This document shows, piece after piece, positions 49,881-57,868 of a stretch of DNA of 64,000 nt (positions are counted from its first letter, which is position 1; every line of letters begins with the position of its first letter). This DNA is from Bradyrhizobium sp. 199. GTDB lineage: Bacteria > Pseudomonadota > Alphaproteobacteria > Rhizobiales > Xanthobacteraceae. The DNA lies in assembly GCF_023073355.1 (NCBI RefSeq), contig NZ_JADPJI010000004.1, forward strand, positions 176,588-240,587, given 5' to 3'. The notes beneath the pieces were generated by a model. The model was not told the DNA's origin. It made no database searches and saw nothing but the letters and a program-made list of their open reading frames with translations. Position numbers and translations under genes: made by a program.

Positions 49881-50347
49881 GGCTGTTTGCCTCGGCTTTT
49901 GTCGGTGTTCACTGAGTTGCTTTGGTCGGTGTCAATGTTCCCTCCCCCCTTGTGGGGGAGGGTCAGGGAGGGGGGTAAGCCGCGGGCTCCGGCGGACGCC
50001 GCCTGGCGGATTGCCTCAACAACTCCCTCAAGATTTGCCATCACCTGATCGTTGGTGAAGCGCACAACCTGAAAACCCTCGGAGGCAAAGAAGGCGTCGC
50101 GACGCTGATCCTTCTTCTGGCGTTCCGCGAAATCATGAGACTCTCCGTCGAGCTCAATGATGAGTTTGGATGAGAAACAAACGAAATCGGCGACGTAGTT
50201 TCCGATCGGTGTCTGACGCCGGATGCCGACTCCATCCATCCGATTGGCCTTCAGGTAACGCCACAGCAGTGTTTCGGCGCGCGTCATCGCGCGGCGAAGT
50301 TGCTTCGCCCGGCTCCGCTGACGCTCGCTGACAATTGCGTGCGGCAT
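49877..50347 (-). CDS. DUF559 (Vsr-like) nuclease-fold protein inserted between pheS and pheT
   Basis: The 156-residue protein matches DUF559: an N-terminal [21 protein letters not shown], then [19 protein letters not shown] with Asp54 and Glu65-x-Asp67 in a PD-(D/E)XK-like spacing, and a VVRFTNDQV strand. The fold is that of Vsr/very-short-patch endonucleases; activity is not proven. The family start ATG is 50347. Upstream, one base before the ATG, a C-rich repeat begins; the inverted copy is translated as [13 protein letters not shown] near the C-terminus. The stop overlaps pheT. In most bacteria pheS and pheT are adjacent, so this gene looks like an insertion. Whether it is mobile is inference. 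Confidence 0.85.
   Translation of the reverse strand: MPHAIVSERQRSRAKQLRRAMTRAETLLWRYLKANRMDGVGIRRQTPIGNYVADFVCFSSKLIIELDGESHDFAERQKKDQRRDAFFASEGFQVVRFTNDQVMANLEGVVEAIRQAASAGARGLPPSLTLPHKGGGNIDTDQSNSVNTDKSRGKQP
49937..49985 (+). repeat. C-rich palindromic repeat, inner copy in the DUF559 gene
   Basis: GTTCCCTCCCCCCTTGTGGG, then GGAGGGTCAGGGAGG and GGGGTAAGCCGCGG. It is the reverse complement of 50348-50395 except for one extra A. It lies inside the DUF559 coding region, which reads it as [13 protein letters not shown]. Together with the other copy it bounds a 459-bp segment. Confidence 0.9.
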
Positions 50348-50395
50348 CCGCGGCTACCCCCCTCCCTGACCCTCCCCCACAAGGGGGGAGGGAAC
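50348..50395 (-). repeat. C-rich palindromic repeat, upstream copy beside the DUF559 start
   Basis: On the plus strand it reads CCGCGGCTACCCCCCTCCCT, then GACCCTCCCCCACAAGG and GGGGAGGGAAC. It is the inverted partner of 49937-49985 (48 of 49 positions match). It begins one base upstream of the DUF559 start codon, so its G-rich stretch AGGGAGGGGGG may double as the ribosome site. It ends 33 bp from the pheS stop. Confidence 0.9.
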
Positions 50396-50427
50396 GGAGA
50401 GAGTCTTGCTGTGTCCGAGCAAGCCCA

Positions 50428-51510
50428 TCACGAGCTCAGTCCTCCCGCCAGCGTCGGCACTTCCAGCGGCTTGAAGCCGTAATGGGACAGCCAGCGGACG
50501 TCGCTGTCGAACAGCTGGCGCAGATCGGCGATGCCGTATTTCAGCATGGCGATGCGGTCGATGCCCATGCCCCAGGCAAAACCCTGGTACTCGTCGGGAT
50601 CGATGCCGCAGGCGCGCAGCACGTTCGGATGCACCATGCCGCAGCCGAGAATCTCCAGCCAGTCCTCGCCCTCGCCGAAGCGGATCTCGCCCTTGTCGCG
50701 GCGGCACTGGATGTCGACTTCCAGCGACGGCTCGGTGAACGGGAAGAACGAAGGCCGGAAGCGCATGTTGATGTGGTCGACCTCGAAGAACGCCTTGCAG
50801 AACTCGTGCAGGATCCATTTGAGGTGGCCGAGATGCGAGGTCTTGTCGATGACGAGGCCTTCGACCTGGTGGAATTGCGGCGTGTGGGTCGCGTCCGAAT
50901 CGATGCGGTAGGTGCGGCCCGGGCAGATCACGCGGATCGGCGGCTTCTGGCTCAGCATCGTGCGCACCTGCACCGGCGAGGTGTGGGTTCGCAGCAGCAT
51001 GCGCGAGCCGTCCTCCTTCGGATGGAAGAAGAACGTGTCGTGCATCTCGCGCGCGGGATGGCCTTCCGGGAAGTTCAGCTTGGTGAAGTTGTAATCGTCG
51101 GTCTCGATGTCGGGGCCTTCGGCGACCGAGAAGCCCATGTCGGCGAAGATCGTGGTCAGCTCGTCCCAGACCTGGCTCAGCGGATGGATGCGGCCGGCTT
51201 CGGTCGGCGCATCGCGCAGCGGCAGGGTGACGTCAATGGTCTCCGACGCCAGCCGCGCATCCAGCGCCGCCGATTTCAACACGTCGCGCTTTGCGGCGAG
51301 CGCCTGGGTGACCTCGTCCTTGGCCTGGTTGATCGCGGCGCCTTGCGTCTTGCGCTCGTCCGGCGACATCTTGCCGAGCGTTGCGAGCAGGGCCGAGATC
51401 GAGCCCTTCTTGCCGAGGGCTGCGACGCGCACCGCTTCGAGTGCGGCCTCATCGCCGGCGGCGGCGATCTGGTCGAGGATTGATTTTTCGAGCGTTGCGA
51501 GGTCGGACAC
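50428..51510 (-). CDS. pheS: Phenylalanyl-tRNA synthetase alpha subunit PheS
   Basis: PheS carries the catalytic site for charging tRNA-Phe. The 360-residue protein has an N-terminal coiled coil (about 1-85) and class II motifs: motif 2 in [11 protein letters not shown], and motif 3 in [18 protein letters not shown]. The phenylalanine pocket segment [12 protein letters not shown] is also present. The start is GTG at 51510, preceded by AAGGA; this gives the usual 360-residue length, while an upstream ATG at 51570 adds 20 unconserved residues. It is the first gene of the pheS-DUF559-pheT run. Confidence 0.96.
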   Translation of the reverse strand: MSDLATLEKSILDQIAAAGDEAALEAVRVAALGKKGSISALLATLGKMSPDERKTQGAAINQAKDEVTQALAAKRDVLKSAALDARLASETIDVTLPLRDAPTEAGRIHPLSQVWDELTTIFADMGFSVAEGPDIETDDYNFTKLNFPEGHPAREMHDTFFFHPKEDGSRMLLRTHTSPVQVRTMLSQKPPIRVICPGRTYRIDSDATHTPQFHQVEGLVIDKTSHLGHLKWILHEFCKAFFEVDHINMRFRPSFFPFTEPSLEVDIQCRRDKGEIRFGEGEDWLEILGCGMVHPNVLRACGIDPDEYQGFAWGMGIDRIAMLKYGIADLRQLFDSDVRWLSHYGFKPLEVPTLAGGLSS

Positions 51511-51678
51511 AGTCAAATCCTTGCTGCCAAATTCGGCTGGGTTGTCGCCGCCCGAAGGCCGTAACGTCAAGCAAAAAGCCGGTCATGCGGGCCGCCGGTC
51601 ATGCGGGCCCCGGAGCAGCCTGGGTTGAACCTTGCGCGGAGGCCGGGCACCAAGGGGAGGATACGAGGAGACCTTGCG

Positions 51679-52092
51679 ATGCTTTCGAAATCCGTTCTTG
51701 CTGCTGTGGCCGTCGTCCTGTCGGTCGCGGGCACCCCTGCGCGTGCCATGGTCTGCATGGACAAATCGATGACGCTGGACGAGGTCGCCGACACCATCAG
51801 CGCGCAGGAGAGCTGCGGAAGCGCGATGAAGGTCTTCAAGGATTGCCAGCTGACGGCGAGCGGTGACATCGAACTCGGCGCCGCCGTCGAAAAGAAGTGC
51901 GAGGCGGACTTCAAGCCTGGTCTCAGTGCCGCGCAGACACAGGCCTACAAACGCGAGATGCGCGTATGCGACGGCAAGTACCGGAACAAGTCCGGCACCA
52001 TGTATCTCTCGTTTACGGCATTCTGCCGGGCGGAGGTCGCCCAGCGCTACTCGCAACGCGCGCTGAAGACTGCGGGCCAGAAGGCCCGCTAG
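51679..52092 (+). CDS. Small exported protein, function unknown
   Basis: The 137-residue precursor has a signal peptide (about 1-23, cleavage after TPARA) and a mature part with six cysteines (VCMDK, ESCGS, KDCQL, KKCEAD, RVCDGK, AFCRAE), suited to three disulfides. No family is recognised. A CGAGGAG ribosome site precedes the ATG. It converges with rplT (7 bp between stops), and it lies in the middle of translation genes without an obvious link. Confidence 0.78.
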   Translation: MLSKSVLAAVAVVLSVAGTPARAMVCMDKSMTLDEVADTISAQESCGSAMKVFKDCQLTASGDIELGAAVEKKCEADFKPGLSAAQTQAYKREMRVCDGKYRNKSGTMYLSFTAFCRAEVAQRYSQRALKTAGQKAR

Positions 52093-52099
52093 CCAAGCC

Positions 52100-52459
52100 T
52101 CAGGCCGCGAGCGCGGCCTTGGCCTTCTCGGCGATCGCCTGGAACGCGGCGGGCTCGTGCACTGCGAGATCCGACAGCACCTTGCGGTCCACGGTGATCC
52201 CGGACTTGGCCATGCCGTCGATAAATCGGCTGTAGGTCAGGCCGAACGGACGGACGGCAGCGTTGATGCGCTGGATCCAGAGCGCGCGGAACGTCCGCTT
52301 CTTGCGCTTGCGGTCGCGGAAGGCATATTGCATCGCCTTCTCGACGGCCGGCTTGGCGGCGCGGATGGTGTTCTTGCGGCGGCCATAGAAGCCCTTGGCG
52401 GCCTTGTAGACTTTCTTGTGCTTGGCGTGGGCGGTCACACCGCGTTTGACGCGAGACAT
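52100..52459 (-). CDS. rplT: 50S ribosomal protein L20
   Basis: L20 is an early assembly protein of the large subunit. The 119-residue sequence is typical: [56 protein letters not shown] and [13 protein letters not shown]. It is downstream of rpmI on the same strand (80 bp). In E. coli, L20 represses its operon through an mRNA structure; this region has not been folded here. Confidence 0.98.
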   Translation of the reverse strand: MSRVKRGVTAHAKHKKVYKAAKGFYGRRKNTIRAAKPAVEKAMQYAFRDRKRKKRTFRALWIQRINAAVRPFGLTYSRFIDGMAKSGITVDRKVLSDLAVHEPAAFQAIAEKAKAALAA

Positions 52460-52539
52460 GACAATATCCTTCAGAGATGACTTCGGTTTTCGGATCGCCG
52501 CGCGAATGCGGCGCGAGATGGCAGTGATCGCGGACGCGA

Positions 52540-52740
52540 TCAGGCGTTCGGCAAGAAGTACTTCTTGACGTTGTCGCCGTCGGTCTTGAACAGCACGCGG
52601 GTGCCGCGGAGCTGACGGATCTGCTTCTTCGTCCGCTTGATCATGCCGTGACGCTTGCCGCGCTGGGCGTGCATCACTTTGCCGGTGGCAGTCACCTTGA
52701 AGCGCTTTTTAGCGCCCGATTTGGTCTTCAGCTTGGGCAT
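52540..52740 (-). CDS. rpmI: 50S ribosomal protein L35
   Basis: The 66-residue basic protein ([20 protein letters not shown], then [17 protein letters not shown]) is L35. It lies 80 bp before rplT on the same strand. In most bacteria infC precedes rpmI closely; here infC is 736 bp upstream with a plus-strand gene in between, so rpmI-rplT must have its own promoter or a long leader. A Shine-Dalgarno GGAG is just upstream of the ATG. Confidence 0.97.
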   Translation of the reverse strand: MPKLKTKSGAKKRFKVTATGKVMHAQRGKRHGMIKRTKKQIRQLRGTRVLFKTDGDNVKKYFLPNA

Positions 52741-53099
52741 TTGGCTCTCCTAATGGCCACAGAGATCCGCCCGCGAAGGCGGCTGGCCGTCAAAAATGCT
52801 CGTTAGAGCGTTGATTGTGCTCGGGTTTTACGAACAAGCGCGAAACCCGCACGAAACACCGCCACGGCAGCCCTTAATCAGCCGGGCGATGAAGGCTGGG
52901 CTTATGCCAGAGGACAAGCCCATTGGCAACGATGAACCGGCGGAACCTGCCTGGCAACTCTCCGGTGTGGCCGCCCTCCCGTCCCAGCCGTGTCGCCCGG
53001 AGCAGGACCAAATGGCCCACTTTTCCAATTGCTTTCGTTATTGACCGAATTCGCTCGCCCGCCCCATCTGGCGCTGTTCGCCGTCTCGCCACGGCTGCA
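52741..53099. other. Leader region upstream of rpmI, no gene seen
   Basis: This 359-bp stretch lies between rpmI (minus) and the small plus-strand gene. Read toward rpmI it contains a GC palindrome (CCGCCTTCGCGGGCGG) 30 bases before the L35 start, which could form a regulatory stem. A short open frame at 52796-53044 has no ribosome site or family look and is left out. It may include the rpmI-rplT promoter and the plus-strand gene promoter. Confidence 0.45.
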
Positions 53100-53414
53100 A
53101 TGCCATCGACTGCCGATGCCCGGACCGGCAGCTATGACGGCATCTGGAATGTAACCTTCGCCACCACACGGGGCAATTGCAGCTCCGGCTACAGCGTCCC
53201 GTTCGCCGTCGCCGGCAGCCGGGTCTCGTCCGCCGGCGGCGGCCGGGTCTCCGGCAAGGTCAATCGCGGCGGCGCCGTCGCGGTCCAGGTCTCGGTTGGC
53301 GCGTCCCATGCCAGCGGCGCCGGCCGGCTCGCCCGTGTGAACGGCACCGGGTCGTGGAAGGGAATCATTTCCGGCGACCGCTGCAGCGGCACCCGGCAGG
53401 CGACGCGGACCTGA
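53100..53414 (+). CDS. Small Gly/Ser/Ala-rich protein of a family with SYDGxW motifs
   Basis: From ATG 53100 a 104-residue protein reads GSYDGIWNVTFATTRGNCSS, AGSRVSSAGGGRVSGKVNRGG and GSWKGIISGDRCSG. It has a pair of cysteines and a repeated G-x-W/G pattern. Many Bradyrhizobium exported proteins share this domain, usually with a signal peptide; no clear signal is visible here, so the start may be wrong or the gene truncated. I am fairly sure it is translated, but not of its function. Confidence 0.5.
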   Translation: MPSTADARTGSYDGIWNVTFATTRGNCSSGYSVPFAVAGSRVSSAGGGRVSGKVNRGGAVAVQVSVGASHASGAGRLARVNGTGSWKGIISGDRCSGTRQATRT

Positions 53415-53420
53415 CACACG

Positions 53421-53451
53421 AACGGCCCGCCGGAGGTCCGGACGGGCCGTT
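53421..53451 (+). terminator. Strong hairpin between the small protein and infC
   Basis: AACGGCCCG and CGGGCCGTT form a perfect 9-bp stem around CCGGAGGTCCGGA, which itself pairs (TCCGGA/CCGGA). There is no T run. It lies between the convergent small protein and infC stops, so it may end both transcripts. Confidence 0.55.
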
Positions 53452-53476
53452 GGACTCTCAAGTCCAAATTCCGGCG

Positions 53477-54016
53477 TCAGCGCGGCGCCAGCACCATGAC
53501 GACCTGACGGCCTTCGAAGCGCGCGTCCTGCTCGACCTTGGCAAGCTCGGCGACGTCGGTCTTGATCTTGTCGAGCAGCTTGGTGCCGATCTCCTGATGC
53601 GCCATTTCGCGGCCGCGATAGCGCAGGGTGATCTTGACCTTGTCGCCCTCTTCGAAGAACCGCTGCATCGCGCGCATCTTCACGTCGTAATCGTGGTCGT
53701 CGATCATCGGACGGAGCTTGATCTCCTTGATCTCGACGATCTTCTGCCGCTTGCGGGCTTCGGCGGCTTTTTTCTGCGCGGAATACTTATACTTCCCGTA
53801 GTCCATGATTTTGCATACGGGAGGGCTGACGTTCGGCGAGATCTCGACCAGATCCATGCCGGCCTCTTGAGCCATGCGGATGGCCGCAACGGTCTCGATC
53901 GTGCCTTTGTTGTCACCGGCCTGATCGATCAGCTGGATCTGCGCATTGCGAATATCATCATTGATGCGCGGCCCATCTTTGCTGGCGACGGGCGGGGCTT
54001 TATTGGGACGGCGAAT
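53477..54016 (-). CDS. infC: Translation initiation factor IF-3
   Basis: IF-3 checks start-codon pairing and keeps ribosomal subunits apart. The 179-residue protein has the family N-domain ([17 protein letters not shown]), the linker, and C-domain motifs ([29 protein letters not shown]). I place the start at an ATT (54014-54016), read as initiator Met, because the residues [10 protein letters not shown] that follow match the family start and GGAG lies 8 bases upstream. The in-frame ATG at 54082 would add 22 unconserved residues. IF-3 is known to discriminate against non-AUG starts, and an AUU start gives autoregulation in E. coli infC. Confidence 0.92.
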   Translation of the reverse strand: MRRPNKAPPVASKDGPRINDDIRNAQIQLIDQAGDNKGTIETVAAIRMAQEAGMDLVEISPNVSPPVCKIMDYGKYKYSAQKKAAEARKRQKIVEIKEIKLRPMIDDHDYDVKMRAMQRFFEEGDKVKITLRYRGREMAHQEIGTKLLDKIKTDVAELAKVEQDARFEGRQVVMVLAPR

Positions 54017-54260
54017 GGGTGGTTCTCCAAAGTTGTGAAAGAGGCTGCTATTTTGCAGGAAGATGTGTTTGCCGGCAAGCAATTCGCTCGGACCGATCGA
54101 AAAACCCTCAAATGCGAGGTATTTCGGTCACGCCTGGGCACGCTGACCGACATAGACACCTTGCTTGCGTTCCGCAAGCGTCCCAAACGGGCAATGCCGG
54201 GCTCCGGCCCTGCGGATTAGGACTGGACAGCTCAAACCGCGCCGCCAGGGGAAACGTTCC

Positions 54261-55061
54261 ATGACCGATGCAATTCCCGATGCCGTGCCCGACTTCATCG
54301 ATGTGGGCGAGGGGTCGTCCGCACGCAGGATCGCGGTGCGCCGCCGCACCGGAAAGGACCCTGGGCTGGTCTGGCTGGGCGGATTCAAGTCGGACATGCA
54401 GGGTGGTAAGGCCGTGGCGCTGGACGGATGGGCCCGGGATCAGGGCCGCGCAATGGTCCGGTTCGATTATTCCGGCCACGGCGAATCCGGCGGCGATTTC
54501 GCCGATGGAACCATCGGGCGCTGGCTCGAGGAGAGCCTCGCCGTGTTCGAGCGCTTCTGCGAGGGCCCGCAGATCCTGATTGGTTCTTCCATGGGCGGCT
54601 GGATGGCACTGCTGCTCGCGCGCGAGATCAAGAAGCGCCAAGAGAAACAACAGAGCAAGGCCTCGCTCGCCGGGCTCGTGCTGATCGCGCCGGCGCCGGA
54701 TTTCACCGAAGAGCTGATGTGGAAGAATTTTTCGTCCGCGGTGAAGAAGGAGATCGAGACCAAGGGCGTTTGGATGCGGCCCTCGGACTATGGCGACGGC
54801 TCGCCCTATCCGATCACGCGGAACCTGATCGAGGACGGGCGCAATCATCTCGTGCTCGGCAGCGCCATCGATCTCGGCTGCCCGGTCCGCATCCTGCAAG
54901 GCGCGCAGGATCCCGACGTGCCCTGGCAGCACGCCTTCGCGCTGACGCATCGTCTGCCGGCCGACGACGTCGTGCTGACCATGATCCAGGACGGCGATCA
55001 CCGCCTCTCCCGCCCGCAGGACATCGCGCGCATTGTTGCCGCGGTGGCCGAGATCGGGTGA
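54261..55061 (+). CDS. Alpha/beta hydrolase family protein
   Basis: The 266-residue protein has the hydrolase fold with the nucleophile elbow GSSMGGW (about 110-116), the acid in QGAQDPDVPW and the histidine in DGDHRLSRPQ. The oxyanion stretch is GLVWLGGFKSDMQG. It resembles the ABHD10-like group of esterases; substrate unknown. ATG 54261 is chosen because upstream codons would add low-complexity sequence. It is followed by a repeat pair. Confidence 0.88.
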   Translation: MTDAIPDAVPDFIDVGEGSSARRIAVRRRTGKDPGLVWLGGFKSDMQGGKAVALDGWARDQGRAMVRFDYSGHGESGGDFADGTIGRWLEESLAVFERFCEGPQILIGSSMGGWMALLLAREIKKRQEKQQSKASLAGLVLIAPAPDFTEELMWKNFSSAVKKEIETKGVWMRPSDYGDGSPYPITRNLIEDGRNHLVLGSAIDLGCPVRILQGAQDPDVPWQHAFALTHRLPADDVVLTMIQDGDHRLSRPQDIARIVAAVAEIG

Positions 55062-55072
55062 AGTGCTCTTCT

Positions 55073-55226
55073 TCCTTCCCCCCTTGTGGGGCAAGGTGGC
55101 GCGAAGCGCCGGATGAGGGGTTGCTTTCCGCAAACGCGAGTGTCGCACTCGCGGAGACAGACCCCTCACCCAAGTGAATGCGTGTCTAACGAGCGGAGCT
55201 GCCCTCTCCCACAAGGGGCGAGGGCA
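55073..55226 (+). repeat. Inverted pair of C-rich palindromic repeats (variant)
   Basis: The left unit (CCCCCCTTGTGGGGCAAGG, then GGATGAGGGGTTGC) is matched by the right unit (ACCCCTCACCC, then CCCTCTCCCACAAGGGGCG) in the opposite sense. Palindromes also occur inside (GGCGCGAAGCGCC, GCGAGTGTCGCACTCGC). It is related to the pair after hisH and to those around the DUF559 gene but belongs to a different subgroup. It sits between two plus-strand genes. Confidence 0.8.
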
Positions 55227-55251
55227 CAATAGCAAGCAACGGGAGGCAACA

Positions 55252-55719
55252 ATGACCACCACCGCGATGCTGCGCGCCTTCTGCGATGCGGTCGAGCAGC
55301 GCAACGGCCGCGCCTTCGCCGAGCTGTTCACCGAGGACGGCGTCTATCACGACGTCTTCTACGGCGCCTTCGCCGGCCGCGCGAAGATCGCCGAATTGAT
55401 CGACGACTGGTTCTATCGCACGGCGACGGATTTCCGCTGGGACATGCATGACCCCGTCACCGACGGCACCACGCTCTATGCGCGTTACACCTTCAGCTAC
55501 AAATCAACTCTGCCGGAAGCGAACGGCGCCCGGGCGATGTTCGAGGGCGTCGCGATCATGACGCTGCATGACGGCCAGATCGTTAGCTATCACGAGGTCG
55601 CCAACACCGCGCTGGCGTTTGTCGACCTGAAGTTCGCACCGGAGCGGATCGCGAAGATCGTCGCCAGGCAGGGCGCGGAGCTGAAGGCGCGGCCGGAGAT
55701 GCAGCGGCATCTGAAGTAG
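55252..55719 (+). CDS. NTF2-like/SnoaL-type protein
   Basis: The 155-residue protein has the cone-like fold pattern: MLRAFCDAVEQRNGRAFAELF, FTEDGVYHDVFYGAFAGRAKIAELI, then GVAIMTLHDGQIVSYHEVAN. The family covers isomerases and small-molecule binding proteins; the substrate is unknown. The ATG at 55252 follows GGGAGG. The preceding repeat pair lies between it and the hydrolase. Confidence 0.82.
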   Translation: MTTTAMLRAFCDAVEQRNGRAFAELFTEDGVYHDVFYGAFAGRAKIAELIDDWFYRTATDFRWDMHDPVTDGTTLYARYTFSYKSTLPEANGARAMFEGVAIMTLHDGQIVSYHEVANTALAFVDLKFAPERIAKIVARQGAELKARPEMQRHLK

Positions 55720-55725
55720 CTGTCT

Positions 55726-56523
55726 CTACCGCTTCGACGGATTCACCATCGGCTTGCGCTGCGCCAGCGCGGCGACCGTGGCGGTGCCGATCGGGCCCTG
55801 TTCGTCATAGAGCCAGCATTCGCCGATGGCGACGCCGTCAGTGGCGTGATGGTTCACCACCTCGAAGCCGATCCAGTTCGTCACCGGCAGACGGTGCAGA
55901 TAGATCGTCACGTCGCTGTTGATGTAGCCGAGGCCCTTGTCGCCGGCGTTCGCAAACGGGCTGGCGAAATCGGCGCCCGTGGCGACATGGACGAACGGCG
56001 TCATCGGCACGCCCGCAACGAGCTCGCGCACCTCGCTCATCCAGAGCCGTCTCGGACCGAGCGAGCCCATATGGCCGACAATGGGGCGCGTCGTCCATTT
56101 ACCGTTCATGCCGAGCCTGGGATCGGTCGGCTTGGGAATGTCGGCCGGCTTCGGCGCGTCCCAGTTCGGCGGCGACCAGACATTACCTTCCGCATTTTGC
56201 GTCCGCCGCAACAGCTGGCACGAGGCGCGCGCCATGCTGACGCCGCCGGAGACGAATTCCGCTTCCACCACACGGATGCGCAGACCGTCGCGCACCAGGC
56301 GCGTCGTCACCTCGATCGGCTTGTCGATGGTCGGCAGCCGAAACATGTCGACGGTGAGCCGCGCCGGCACCAATTCAGGCCCGGAATGGCGCTCCTCGAT
56401 GGCGAAGCCGAGCAGGCCAACGATGACGCGCCCGTGCAGCGATGTCGGATCCCACGGACCGTTGGCCACTTCCGTCGGATGGAATGTGTCGCCGTCGCGG
56501 GTGAAGAAAGGCATGTTTGTCAT
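55726..56523 (-). CDS. Thioesterase family protein (double hotdog)
   Basis: The 265-residue protein has two hotdog halves: RVIVGLLGFAIEE, ARLTVDMFRLPTIDKPIEV, then GYINSDVTIYLHRLP and WIGFEVVNHHATDGVAIGECWLYDEQG. This is the acyl-CoA thioesterase-like (TesB/4HBT-3) layout. The substrate is unknown, most likely an acyl-CoA. It converges with the NTF2-like gene (6 bp between stops). Confidence 0.85.
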   Translation of the reverse strand: MTNMPFFTRDGDTFHPTEVANGPWDPTSLHGRVIVGLLGFAIEERHSGPELVPARLTVDMFRLPTIDKPIEVTTRLVRDGLRIRVVEAEFVSGGVSMARASCQLLRRTQNAEGNVWSPPNWDAPKPADIPKPTDPRLGMNGKWTTRPIVGHMGSLGPRRLWMSEVRELVAGVPMTPFVHVATGADFASPFANAGDKGLGYINSDVTIYLHRLPVTNWIGFEVVNHHATDGVAIGECWLYDEQGPIGTATVAALAQRKPMVNPSKR

Positions 56524-56567
56524 GACGCGAGATTGAAGGAACGTGTGGGGAAATCAAGGTGCTCAAT

Positions 56568-56679
56568 CCTCATGGTGAGGAGGCGCGAAGCGCCGTCTCG
56601 AACCATGCAAGGCCCGCTGCAGCGGCTCGGCCTCGATCCTTCGAGACGCGCGCGAAAGCGCGCTCCTCAGGATGAGGGG
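56568..56679 (+). repeat. CCTCATGGTGAGGAG palindromic repeat, second copy
   Basis: It reads CCTCATGGTGAGGAGGCGCG, GTCTCGAACCATGCAAGGC, then GATCCTTCGAGACGCGCG and CTCCTCAGGATGAGG. It matches 27483-27599 in outline with a different loop. It lies between the thioesterase start and the queG stop on the minus strand. Confidence 0.85.
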
Positions 56680-56692
56680 AAGGAGCGGGATG

Positions 56693-57868
56693 CTAGGAAG
56701 CCAGCTCCCACTCCTGACGCACGCCTTCATCGCGTTCGCCGGCAATCGCCTCGGTCTTGATCGCCGCAAGCTCATCCTCCGCCACCAACTGCCCCAGCGC
56801 CCACACCGCAGCCCCGCGCACCAGCGGGCTCGGATCATCGAGCAATCGCCGCGCTTCCTCTGCAAGTGTCGCATGGCCGGAGTTGCCGATCGCAATCAGC
56901 ACGTTCCGCAAGAAGCGGTCGCGGCCGATGCGCTTGACCGGGGACTTCGTGAACAGCGCGCGAAACGCGGCGTCGTCGAGCCGTGCCAGTTCCGCAAGTC
57001 CAGGCGCGCGCAATTCGTCGCGCGCGACAAGCTTGGCCTCGCGGCCCTCCTGCGCGAACTTGTTCCAGGGGCAGGCGGCGAGACAATCGTCGCAGCCATA
57101 GATGCGGTTGCCGATGGCCTTGCGAAATTCGCGCGGGATCGGCCCCTTGTTCTCGATGGTGAGGTACGAGATGCAGCGCCGCGCATCGAGCTTGTAGGGC
57201 GCGGGAAACGCCGCGGTCGGGCAGATGTCGAGACAGGCTTGGCAGGAGCCGCAATGATCGACCTCGGCTTCGTCGCGCGGCAATTCCAGCGTGGTGTAGA
57301 TCGCGCCGAGAAACAGCCACGAGCCGAATTCGCGCGAAACGAGGTTGGTGTGCTTGCCCTGCCAGCCCAGATGCGCGGCTTGCGCCAAGGGCTTCTCCAT
57401 AACCGCCGCGGTGTCGACGAACACCTTGACGTCCGATGGCGCGGTTGCGACCAGCCAGCGCGCCAGCGCCTTCAGCCGCTTCTTGATGAGGTCGTGATAG
57501 TCGTCGCCCTGCGCATAGACCGAGATCGCCGCGCGCGTGCGCTGCTTGAGGATGGCGAGTGGATCCTGGTCGGGACCGTAATTGACGGCGAGCATGATCA
57601 CGCTGCGCACGTCGCTCCACAGCCCGCGCGGATCGACGCGTCGCTCCGGCTGTGCGGCGAGCCAGTCCATGTCGCCATGCCCGCCCGAGGCGATGAATTC
57701 GAGGAAGTATTTTCCGGCGTTCTCGATCGTACCGGGCTGTGTGATGCCGATGCAGTCGAAGCCGAGCGCACGCGCTTCGCGCGCTAGCGCCGTTTTCAGC
57801 TCAGTCGGATCGGAACTCAGAAATCCAGGTCCACGTAGGTGCGCGATGCCGGCACGCCTGCCAGCCAT
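56693..57868 (-). CDS. queG: Epoxyqueuosine reductase QueG
   Basis: QueG reduces epoxyqueuosine to queuosine in tRNA using cobalamin and two [4Fe-4S] clusters. The protein has cluster motifs [16 protein letters not shown] and [14 protein letters not shown] and a HEAT-repeat end ([15 protein letters not shown]). The core reads from [14 protein letters not shown]. The 5' end is uncertain: no ATG, GTG or TTG lies near the family start, only a CTG at 57820, or this ATG (57868), which overlaps the GST gene by 52 bp and adds 16 residues that are not conserved. Identity is secure, start is not. Confidence 0.9.
   Translation of the reverse strand: MAGRRAGIAHLRGPGFLSSDPTELKTALAREARALGFDCIGITQPGTIENAGKYFLEFIASGGHGDMDWLAAQPERRVDPRGLWSDVRSVIMLAVNYGPDQDPLAILKQRTRAAISVYAQGDDYHDLIKKRLKALARWLVATAPSDVKVFVDTAAVMEKPLAQAAHLGWQGKHTNLVSREFGSWLFLGAIYTTLELPRDEAEVDHCGSCQACLDICPTAAFPAPYKLDARRCISYLTIENKGPIPREFRKAIGNRIYGCDDCLAACPWNKFAQEGREAKLVARDELRAPGLAELARLDDAAFRALFTKSPVKRIGRDRFLRNVLIAIGNSGHATLAEEARRLLDDPSPLVRGAAVWALGQLVAEDELAAIKTEAIAGERDEGVRQEWELAS

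Noticed and set aside
47436..50048. 870-residue open frame opposite pheT
   Set aside because: Shadow of pheT and part of the DUF559 gene; composition is His/Arg/Asp-rich with no family features.
49930..50400. Target-site duplication at the DUF559 cassette
   Set aside because: The bases outside the two inverted repeats (GTCAAT on one side and GGAGAG on the other) do not match, so no duplication is visible and transposition is not claimed.
52796..53044. 82-residue open frame upstream of rpmI
   Set aside because: No convincing start region or family; overlaps the leader of rpmI and the likely promoter.
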